Origin: Candidatus Acidiferrum typicum | Lineage (GTDB): Bacteria; Acidobacteriota; Terriglobia; Acidiferrales; UBA7541 | Assembly: GCA_025463105.1 (NCBI GenBank) | Contig: JAOAPW010000356.1 | Span: 1-8,725 of the forward strand | Direction: 5' to 3' | DNA: 8,725 nt | Shown: piece after piece, positions 1 through 6,800 of the stretch | Layout: every line of letters starts with the position of its first letter | Position numbering within the stretch: the first letter of the stretch is position 1 | Notes under the pieces: model-generated | What the model saw: the letters and a program-made list of their open reading frames with translations, nothing else | Told to the model about the DNA's origin: nothing | The model's database searches: none | Translations under genes and position numbers: made by a program

Positions 1-9
1 GAGGTCCCA

Positions 10-201
10 ATGAGTACCGGAACCAGCATGATGACGCCGAAAAGAGGCGACCGTGTTTGTATCGCCCAGCAAGAGGGTGTATTTGAGATTGCGGACATCA
101 ATTCGCTCATGCAGACGGCAAATCTCAAATCAACCGACGGGCTGGGCCACATTACGCGGAATGTACCGTGGACTTCGCTGAAACTTGCGGATAAGAAGTA
201 G
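10..201 (+). CDS. Small hypothetical protein, possible SH3-like beta-barrel
   Basis: This 63-residue protein starts at an ATG preceded by GAGGT (1-5) at a good ribosome-binding distance, and ends at TAG. After a short N-terminus comes a lysine/arginine patch (TPKRGDRV, residues 9-16), then alternating hydrophobic residues with a GVFEIADI strand, a polar turn and a final NVPWTSLKL segment. The pattern 'GDRV...EGVFEI...ANLKS...HITRNVPW' resembles small KOW/Tudor/SH3-like barrels that I recall as common short hypothetical proteins in Acidobacteriota, but I cannot name the family. There is no signal peptide or membrane segment, so it is probably cytoplasmic. Nothing in the context assigns a function; its upstream neighbour lies outside the window. 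The start and the coding call rest on the Shine-Dalgarno site and the structured composition. Confidence 0.65.
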   Translation: MSTGTSMMTPKRGDRVCIAQQEGVFEIADINSLMQTANLKSTDGLGHITRNVPWTSLKLADKK

Positions 202-221
202 GCTGAATACCGGCAAGTTCG

Positions 222-255
222 CGGTTTAGAACGAAGCGGCATCGTTCTAAGACCG
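222..255 (+). terminator. Hairpin downstream of the 63-residue gene, possible terminator
   Basis: The arms CGGT-TTAGAACGA (222-234) and TCGTTCTAA-G-ACCG (242-255) pair over 13 base pairs with a single bulged G at 251 and a seven-base loop (235-241). It starts 20 bases after the stop of the small gene. No T-tract follows, so classical intrinsic termination is not shown. It could be an mRNA 3'-end stabiliser or a factor-dependent stop signal. Confidence 0.4.
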
Positions 256-490
256 ATATATCCGGGTGTGTCCTCATTGGAGAGTTCCGTGCCTGAGTTG
301 GGCCGTTCTCTCAAATGTTGGACGCCCCGCGGGACACCCTCACCAGAGAGCGGGCAGAATAAAATTTTCCAGGGTCCTCCTTCATCTGATTTTCTTTCAT
401 ATAGGTTGCAGGGACTGGCACTCCGCCTCGAAAAAGTGGTGTGTTGTTGTACACTCATCTCGGAACAGAAAATAAAACGAAAGGTCAGCC

Positions 491-943
491 ATGAAAATCG
501 TACCTATCGCGGCTTTAGTTGTATTCTTGGGGATGCCCTTGCTCGCTCAAGGCCAGATGAAGAATAACGATAAGGCCGTTCAGGAGATCGTTGATTTCAG
601 AAACCGTTATATCGAAGCGGAAGAAAATAAGGACGTCGCTTATCTGGACAAAATTTTTGCGGATGACTTCTTCGCGCTGAATCCGCAAGGACAATTATTG
701 GACAAGCCCCATATGCTGGAGAATATGAAACGAACCGACCGCGTATTTAAGGTCCTCAACCCGCGGGAGACGCAGGTGCACTTTTACGGCGACGTGGCCA
801 TCTTAACCGAACATGTGACCGTGGATGGCGAAGACAAGGGCCGCCATTTCGGCGGAGAATTTCGATTTGTTCGGGTTTTTGCAAAGCAAAACGGAAATTG
901 GAAAGTGGTAATGGCGCAGGGAGCGCCTCTACCTCAGCCCTGA
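491..943 (+). CDS. Secreted DUF4440 / SnoaL-like (NTF2-fold) protein
   Basis: This 150-residue protein has a clear Sec signal peptide: MK, then a hydrophobic core IVPIAALVVFLGMPLL, then AQG before residue 22 as a likely signal-peptidase I site. The mature part of about 129 residues has the usual size and pattern of the DUF4440 branch of the NTF2-like superfamily. It shows a helical start (IVDFRNRYIEAEENKDVAYLDKIF, about 33-56), 'ADDFFALNPQGQLLDK' (57-72), a 'GDVAILTEHV' strand (100-109) and the closing 'FRFVRVFAKQNGNWKVV' strands (124-140). Members form a cone-shaped alpha+beta pocket; some are enzymes and many are uncharacterised, so no reaction is assigned. The start has AAAGGT (480-485) at five-base spacing; a TACACT -10-like hexamer at 450-455 lacks a convincing -35. 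It stands alone, convergent with tkt. The longer overlapping reading frame at 268-567 has no such protein features. Confidence 0.85.
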   Translation: MKIVPIAALVVFLGMPLLAQGQMKNNDKAVQEIVDFRNRYIEAEENKDVAYLDKIFADDFFALNPQGQLLDKPHMLENMKRTDRVFKVLNPRETQVHFYGDVAILTEHVTVDGEDKGRHFGGEFRFVRVFAKQNGNWKVVMAQGAPLPQP

Positions 944-956
944 CGGGAATCCTTCA

Positions 957-1028
957 CTTCCCGGGAACGCCATTCTCCCGAATGGCGTCCTGCAAATCGC
1001 CAATCCGGAGATTGGCGTTCCCGGGAAG
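957..1028. repeat. Palindromic element folding as a perfect three-way junction
   Basis: An exact 16-base inverted repeat, CTTCCCGGGAACGCCA (957-972) and TGGCGTTCCCGGGAAG (1013-1028), encloses two hairpins. One is CGCCATTC/GAATGGCG (968-975/980-987, loop TCCC) and the other CGCCAATC/GATTGGCG (998-1005/1010-1017, loop CGGA). If the outer stem uses 957-967 with 1018-1028 (11 base pairs), both hairpins fit inside with no unpaired base at two of the three junction borders and a ten-base linker at the third. The two hairpins are near-copies of each other. It begins 13 bases after the DUF4440 stop and lies 120 bases beyond the tkt stop, between convergent genes. It resembles REP/BIME or short non-autonomous mobile elements and may act as a bidirectional transcript end. 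Family identity is unknown. Confidence 0.8.
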
Positions 1029-1148
1029 ACCCTGCCGAGAAGCACAGAATCCGACGATATTACGCGTTATCCACGAGCTGGCGAGGCAATGCCGTGCCCC
1101 TACGCCCGCTATCTGATTTCACGCGAATTTACCGGCGAGATATTTAAA

Positions 1149-3242
1149 CTAGCCTTTCGCTTGCTGAATCTGCTGCTTGGCCGCGGCGACAATGTTCTCC
1201 ACAGTGAAACCGAAATGTTTCTGCAGGTCCTTCAATGGCGCCGAGGCTCCGAAGCTGTGCATACCAATGCTGTGGCCGGACGTGCCCACATAGCGAGACC
1301 AGCCAAACGTTGTGGCCATTTCAACCGAAACTCGAGCTTTCACATGGGGGGGCAAAACGGAATCACGGTAGGCCTGGTCTTGTTTTTCAAACAGTTCCCA
1401 GGACGGCATGCTGACGACGCGCGCCGTGATTCCCTCTTTCGAAAGACGTTCCAGCGCGTCCACACAGAGGTAGACCTCGCTGCCTGTCGCGAGCAACAGG
1501 ACGTCGGGTTTACCTCCAGGAGCATCCGCAAGGACGTACGCCCCGCGAGCGAGGCCGGATGCGGGCGCAAACTTCGTCCGGTCGAGCGTGGGAAGCGCCT
1601 GACGCGTCAGGATCAGCAGCGCAGGCTCGTGTTGAAGTTGCATCACAACCTTCCAGGCCTCGACCACTTCGTTGGCATCGGCGGGACGCAAAACCATCAG
1701 GCCCGGCGTGGCGCGCACCATCGCCAGATGCTCGATGGGCTGATGCGTGGGACCGTCTTCGCCGAGGCCGATGGAATCGTGCGTCAGTATGTAGATGACC
1801 GGAATCTCCGAAACAGCGCTAAGGCGCACTCCGCCTCGCATGTAATCAGTGAAGCAAAAAAACGTGGCGCCAAAGGGGCGAACTTTCGTCAGGCTCATGC
1901 CATTGACGATCGCGGCCATGCCATGTTCGCGGATGCCGAAATGCATGTTTCGCCCGCCATAACTTCCAGCTTCGAAATCGGCCACGCCGCTGATAAGCGT
2001 TTTTGTCGAAGGCGCAAGATCCGCGGAGCCGCCAAGCAACCAGGGAACATTCTTGGCGATTGCGTTTTCGACCTTGCTGGAAGAATCGCGTGTTGCCAGG
2101 CCCTTCGCGTCGGAGGGAAATGTGGGAAGATCTTTGTCCCATCCGTCCGGAAGTACGCGGCGCTCCATGCGCGAGATTTCATCCGCCAGTGCAGGAAATT
2201 TTGATTTGTAGGAATCGAACTGCGTGGACCATGTGGCACGAAGTACCTTCCCTCTCTTTCCAATTCCTTCTTGAAAATGTTCGTACACGCCCTCGGGAAC
2301 CAGGAACTTGGCGTCCTCGGGCCAGCCGTACGCGCGTTTCGTCAGGCGGACCTCCTCTTCCCCGAGCGCTTCACCATGAGCTTCTTTGGTGTCCTGCCTG
2401 TGCGGAGAACCCCAGCCGATGTGGCTGTTCACAATAATGAGCGTGGGACGATCGGCGGTTTGCAGGAATGCACGGAAGCCGCCACGAATCATGTTCAAAT
2501 CATTCGCGTCTGTAACGTGTAATACATTCCACCCGTATGCTGCGAATCGCGCTCCCACATCTTCGGAAAAAGCCAGCGGAGTTGGACCCTCGATCGTGAT
2601 GCGGTTGCTGTCGTAAATCCAGCAGAGGTTTGAAAGTTTCAGATGGCCCGCGAGTGAGGCGGCTTCGCTGGAAATTCCTTCCATCATGCAGCCATCGCCG
2701 CCCAGGGCGTACACATTGAAATTGTAGACGTCGGGAGATCCTGGCTGATTATATCGTGACGCGAGCCATCGGCCGGCCGCTGCCATTCCGACGCTGTTGG
2801 CATAACCTTGCCCGAGCGGCCCCGTCGTGGTTTCTACTCCTGTCGTCAGAACAGATTCCGGATGGCCGGGACACCGGCTGCCGAGCTGGCGGAATCGTTT
2901 GATTTCATCAAGCGGAACGGACGGCGCGTCGAGAATTTCATTATTTTTTCCTGCCTGCTTCACACCTGCAAGATGCAGCACGGAGTACAAGAGCATGGAT
3001 GCGTGCCCGGCGGAAAGAACGAAGCGATCGCGATTAGGCCAGTGCGGGTCCTTCGGATCATAGCGCAGAAATTCCTGCCATAAACAGTAAGCCAACGGTG
3101 CCATCGACATCGGCGTACCGGGATGTCCGGAGTTGGCGGCCTGCACGGCATCCATCGAAAGCGTGCGAATTGTATTGATGGATTTGAGTTCGATTGGATT
3201 GGTGGCGTCTTGGATGGTGGCACTGGCTTCGGTTGCGCTCAT
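1149..3242 (-). CDS. tkt: Transketolase
   Basis: Transketolase moves two-carbon ketol units between sugar phosphates, using thiamine diphosphate and a divalent metal, in the non-oxidative pentose phosphate pathway; it is cytosolic and dimeric. At 697 residues it has the full three-domain length (E. coli TktA is about 660). Visible hallmarks are SGHPGTPMSMAP (38-49), DRFVLSAGHASMLLYSVLHL (72-91), TTGPLGQG (139-146), the cofactor motif GGDGCMMEG (181-189) with DSN at 211-213, the pyrimidine-domain FGIREHGMAA with the catalytic glutamate at 439, and THDSIGLGEDGPTHQP (487-502). The C-terminal domain runs from about 560 to 697. I chose the ATG at 3240-3242 because AAGGAG (3248-3253, complement) sits six bases upstream. 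A reading frame open 18 codons further, to 3296, has a non-homologous N-terminus. The gene is monocistronic here, divergent from the receptor gene and convergent with the DUF4440 gene. No key residue is missing. Confidence 0.97.
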   Translation of the reverse strand: MSATEASATIQDATNPIELKSINTIRTLSMDAVQAANSGHPGTPMSMAPLAYCLWQEFLRYDPKDPHWPNRDRFVLSAGHASMLLYSVLHLAGVKQAGKNNEILDAPSVPLDEIKRFRQLGSRCPGHPESVLTTGVETTTGPLGQGYANSVGMAAAGRWLASRYNQPGSPDVYNFNVYALGGDGCMMEGISSEAASLAGHLKLSNLCWIYDSNRITIEGPTPLAFSEDVGARFAAYGWNVLHVTDANDLNMIRGGFRAFLQTADRPTLIIVNSHIGWGSPHRQDTKEAHGEALGEEEVRLTKRAYGWPEDAKFLVPEGVYEHFQEGIGKRGKVLRATWSTQFDSYKSKFPALADEISRMERRVLPDGWDKDLPTFPSDAKGLATRDSSSKVENAIAKNVPWLLGGSADLAPSTKTLISGVADFEAGSYGGRNMHFGIREHGMAAIVNGMSLTKVRPFGATFFCFTDYMRGGVRLSAVSEIPVIYILTHDSIGLGEDGPTHQPIEHLAMVRATPGLMVLRPADANEVVEAWKVVMQLQHEPALLILTRQALPTLDRTKFAPASGLARGAYVLADAPGGKPDVLLLATGSEVYLCVDALERLSKEGITARVVSMPSWELFEKQDQAYRDSVLPPHVKARVSVEMATTFGWSRYVGTSGHSIGMHSFGASAPLKDLQKHFGFTVENIVAAAKQQIQQAKG

Positions 3243-3284
3243 TCTGGCTCCTTCATTGCGGTGGGACTTTCGGTAATAACAGCA

Positions 3285-3306
3285 CGTCCTATTCAAGTCC
3301 AGGACG
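3285..3306 (-). promoter_or_regulatory. Dyad in the tkt leader
   Basis: CGTCCT (3285-3290) and AGGACG (3301-3306) form a perfect six-base inverted repeat with a ten-base spacer, 43 bases upstream of the tkt start. The 22-base length and spacing suit either a dimeric repressor site or a small leader hairpin. No -10/-35 pair could be placed confidently around it. Confidence 0.3.
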
Positions 3307-3380
3307 CAACTCTACTTTAGTCCAAAATGCGGAATTGCGGAAATGGAGGAATCCGGAATCTGCGATGCTTTCTTTCCCAC

Positions 3381-3402
3381 GGCTCAAAACGATATGCCGT
3401 CG
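3381..3402 (+). repeat. Repeated intergenic motif GGCTC-N-ATATGCCGTCG, copy 1
   Basis: GGCTC (3381-3385) followed after six bases by ATATGCCGTCG (3392-3402) recurs as GGCTC (3691-3695) followed after two bases by ATATGCCGTCG (3698-3708). The 11-mer match is exact and both copies lie in the same divergent spacer in the same orientation. They may be paired binding sites or remnants of duplication; chance cannot be excluded. Confidence 0.35.
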
Positions 3403-3482
3403 CTCTTTAAAGAAAGCTGTGCACCATTGCCTGTGTCGATCCCTCCTGACGGCCGAGATGACCGTACTTGTTATAAAGACTG

Positions 3483-3511
3483 TTGACATCAATTCCCGAA
3501 TGGTGTAACCA
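3483..3511 (+). promoter_or_regulatory. Possible sigma-70-type promoter for the receptor gene
   Basis: A perfect TTGACA -35 hexamer (3483-3488) is followed after 17 bases by TAACCA (3506-3511), a poor -10 match. The -10 overlaps a small dyad ATGGT-GTA-ACCAT (3500-3512), which could be an operator. If used, transcription would start about 370 bases before the receptor gene. A TTTAAT hexamer at 3710-3715 is an alternative -10 without a good -35. Confidence 0.25.
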
Positions 3512-3563
3512 TCACACCAAAGTTAAAAGGCTCTGGGTGGGGCCGTTAAGTGGACTTTCATCC

Positions 3564-3578
3564 ATGCAACGCTTGCAT
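3564..3578. promoter_or_regulatory. Operator-like palindrome ATGCAA-CGC-TTGCAT
   Basis: This is a perfect six-base inverted repeat around a three-base CGC centre. Its TGCAA...TTGCA arms and central CG recall LacI-family operators, although the centre is odd-numbered. It lies 312 bases upstream of the receptor start and about 50 bases downstream of the candidate promoter. No regulator gene is adjacent in the window. Confidence 0.35.
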
Positions 3579-3677
3579 CATCGTTGAAGATGCGAGCGGG
3601 TGTGTATTGGCCGGGTGCAGGCCCATTCCTGAAACACCAGACAAACATTCAGTGCGGCTGTCATTTCACCGTAGCCT

Positions 3678-3704
3678 GGCATATTGCGAAGGCTCCAATA
3701 TGCC
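3678..3704. promoter_or_regulatory. Nine-base inverted repeat upstream of the receptor gene
   Basis: GGCATATTG (3678-3686) and CAATATGCC (3696-3704) are exact reverse complements with a nine-base spacer. The right arm overlaps the second copy of the ATATGCCGTCG motif, and the element lies just upstream of the TTTAAT hexamer at 3710-3715. It could be an operator for a dimeric regulator or a leader hairpin. Confidence 0.4.
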
Positions 3705-3823
3705 GTCGTTTTAATTTTAGTTCTGTTCTTATTTGGATGGAGACCGAAATTCGGCGATCAGGGGTCTACATCCGCACTGTAAAAGTTTAGATTTACGGCT
3801 TTCTCAAAGTTGGAAACGTCGGA

Positions 3824-3886
3824 GGACCTAACCCTGGAGTAAAGCTGAAGGCCAAATTCGATTCTCACAATTTGGACAGGAGGTCC
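3824..3886 (+). promoter_or_regulatory. Structured 5' leader that could mask the receptor Shine-Dalgarno
   Basis: GGACCT (3824-3829) is complementary to AGGTCC (3881-3886), which contains the last four bases of the strong Shine-Dalgarno AGGAGGT (3878-3884). Nested inside is a second perfect stem, CCAAATT (3852-3858) with AATTTGG (3869-3875) and a ten-base loop. The two stems are compatible and would bring the distant anti-Shine-Dalgarno arm close to the ribosome-binding site. This suggests translational control, but it matches no riboswitch class I recognise. Confidence 0.35.
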
Positions 3887-3890
3887 GGAA

Positions 3891-6800
3891 ATGATTTCGT
3901 CGTACTCAAACAATAAAACTTGGGGTATTTGCTTGCAAAATACATTGCGAGCTCTGGGCAGCTTGATGGGGATACTTCTCCTTTGTCCGCCCGCGTTTTC
4001 ACAGGGCAGTTTCGGCCACGTTCTCGGAACCGTCACAGACCAAAGTGGCGGAGTCGTAGCAGGCGCCACAGTAATCGTAGTCGACAAGGACAGGGGTGTT
4101 TCGCGAACTCTCACTGCGGATGACGTCGGTGCGTATAACGCTCCCAACTTAACCCCTGGCAACTATACAGTTCGCGTGGAGTCCAAGGGTTTCAAGGTAT
4201 ACGAACGCACGGGCATCGTGTTGGATGTGGGTAAAGAAATTCGTATCGACGCAGCGCTCCAACCCGGTGAACAAAATCAGACAATCACCATTACGGAGTC
4301 GGTCCCTCTGGTGGAAACCACTAACGCCACCATGGGTGGCACGCTAGAGAACGCGGACATTGTTGATCTACCATTAAATGGCCGCGACTACCAGAACTTG
4401 CTGAGCTTGCGCCCCGGCGTTCAGCTCTATCCGGGTGGCGGACCGTGGACGCAGAGCGCCAATGGCACCCGCCCGGACGAGTCCGTCTGGATGGTGGACG
4501 GCGTGCTCAACATTAGCACCTTCGACGCCCGGCCCATAGAAGGCTTTCCCGGTCCCTTCCAGGATGCGGCGACAGTCCTGCCGATTGACGCTATCCAGGA
4601 ATTCAATGTGATGGAGAATCCCAAGGCGGAGTACGGCTGGAAGAGCGGCGCCGTGGTGAACGTAGGAATCAAATCGGGGACCAACAGTCTTCATGGTTCG
4701 GCTTATGCGTTCGGCCGGACCACAGGCTGGGACGCCCGCAACTATTTCAACGTCGCGCCGGTAAACGGAACCTGCATTACGAATCCGGCAATACCGTCGG
4801 CATGCGATCAGGTGCCGGTGTCCGTGAAGCAGTTCGGCGGCGTGGTCGGCGGGCCGATCAAGAAAGACAAGCTCTTCTTCTTCGGCGGCTATGAGGGCTA
4901 CCGTGACTTCATCGGTAGCGATTATTCGCTCACTGTTCCTGCAACAGCGAGCATAGGCGATCCGTCGCACAGCATGGTAGATGCGATCACAGCTTTGCAG
5001 GCCGCCAACAAACCGGTGAGCGCTGTCAGCTTGGCCACAACTGGATGCACGCTGGGTCCGCCCGTCACCTGCACCGGCGGACTATACCCGAACACCGGCA
5101 CGAGCAACAGCTTCCTCAGCACCTTCCCCATTCAGAGTCACAGCGACAACGGGATCGGGAAGCTCGACTGGCACGCCAACGATAAAAATACCATTTCGGG
5201 CTCGCTGTTTGTCAGCAAGTACAACGCCCTGGGAGAAGACCACGGGTTTGTGAACCAGGCCTTCAACGACAACACGCCAATCTCAGCGTGGTCGACTGTC
5301 GCAAGCTGGGTCTATACCCCCAACTCCAACGTGGTGAATGAATTGCGGTTTGGCTACAACCGGGTGTCTTTTGACTTCGTAAATGTTGACATCGGGAATT
5401 TTGCGAACGGAACGGGCGTATACAACTTCATCAACACCGGGGCGCCGACCGGAGGATTCCCGAATGTCAGTATTTCGGGATTCGCGCCGCTGGGCACCAA
5501 CTCGAACCGTCCGCAGTTCAATGACGGCAACCCGTACTACGATATTCAGGACTCGATTTCAATCTTGAGAGGCAAACACACCATCAAGTTTGGCGGCGAG
5601 TTTAGCCACAGCGAGGCCGATGCCGCCATCCTTGTCGGTGGCCGAGGTATATTCAATTTTCCCGGCGGCGGGGCCTTTTCTGGTTCCACATCCCTCGAGG
5701 ACTTCTTCGCCGGGACCCTGACCAGCGCAACCCTTCTCACCGGCAACGCGTTCGTCCGTACTACGTGGAAGACCGGATCCGGGTTTCTCCAGGACGATTG
5801 GCGTGTTACCCCGAAGTTGATCATTAATCTCGGGTTGCGATATGCGTACACTACCCCGATGAAGGCGGCCAACAACGCCTTCGGCAGCTTCAATCCGGCC
5901 ATCGGATTGACACAGCAGGGTTTGACACAGCAGGGTTCCAGTGGGGTGGGCACGGGAGGTGTTTGGAACGGCTACTTCCGCTCCTTTGACCCGCGCTTTG
6001 GTCTTGCCTACGATATCTCGGGCAAAGGCACGACGGTGATCCGGGGTGGCGTCAGCGTCGTTCACACACTCATATGGCCCCTGCTGACCTGGGACGGCCA
6101 ATTCGGCCTCCAGAACGACGGTTCGACCAGCCTTGCCGCCGACCCCACGGGTGCCGTGATCCAATGCGTCCCTCCTAATGTATGCCCGAGTAGCGGGGGC
6201 GGCAACATCACCCTCGGGGCCGCAACCTTCGGGCCTTCCCAGCTGTGCTGGGATCCCACCAACCCGATCCCCGGCACGGCTTGCAACAACGGCCAGAAGA
6301 CCATTTTCCCAGTCGCCAAGGCGCCGCAGTGCGGAGATGGTTTGCCGAACACGAAATTACCGAGCGGTTCCGATGCGTCCCCGTGCGATATCATGGGCGT
6401 GAACCCGAATCTCGTCAACCCCTACGTCCTGAATTACAACCTGAGCATCACGCACCAAATCGGAAACAACCTCTCGATCGAGATCGCCTACGTTGGCAAT
6501 CACGGCTATAATCTGCTCAATTTCTCCGACGCCAATCAAGCCCCGCTTGGCGCGGGGTGGTGTCTGAATACGCTGACGGCAGCCCAGATTGCCGGTGCCT
6601 GCTCAAAAGTCGCAGGGACGGGCCTGCCGCTGGCAAGTTACAATCCTCTGGCCACGCAGCAAGCCCGGCCTTTCTATTCGAGGTTCCCTTACCTGGGGTT
6701 CATCAACTTCGCAAACAACGGGGCTCATTCCAATTACAACAGCATCCAAACAACCATCACTAAGCGGATGTCTCACGGCCTGTCTTTCGTTGCCGGTTAC

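Larger units (their letters stand above)
3243..3890. other. Divergent intergenic region between tkt and the receptor gene
   Basis: This stretch of 648 bases holds no convincing gene. Short open frames here (for example 3584-3790) lack a ribosome-binding site and protein-like composition. It is visibly more AT-rich than the flanking genes and contains several dyad symmetries, a TTGACA hexamer, a repeated 11-mer and a structured leader, listed separately. It must carry the promoters for both flanking genes; most of it lies on the receptor side, suggesting a long 5' leader or several regulator sites. Confidence 0.7.

Noticed and set aside
268..567. A 99-codon plus-strand open frame overlapping the DUF4440 gene start
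   Set aside because: It overlaps the signal peptide region of a well-supported gene in another frame, and has no ribosome-binding site or protein-like composition.
957..1028. The cloverleaf-like element as a tRNA gene
   Set aside because: It has two arms plus a closing stem, but no anticodon arm, no T-loop GTTCGA-type sequence in place, and no conserved tRNA positions.
1089..2204. A 371-codon plus-strand open frame
   Set aside because: It lies almost wholly antisense to the transketolase gene, whose protein matches the family from end to end. The plus-strand translation is rich in Arg/His/Gly and shows no domain pattern.
3243..3296. Upstream extension of tkt by 18 codons
   Set aside because: The extra N-terminus does not resemble transketolase, whereas the internal ATG at 3242 has a well-placed AAGGAG.
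3584..3790. A 68-codon open frame in the divergent spacer
   Set aside because: No convincing Shine-Dalgarno, no recognisable pattern, and it spans the inverted repeat at 3678-3704.
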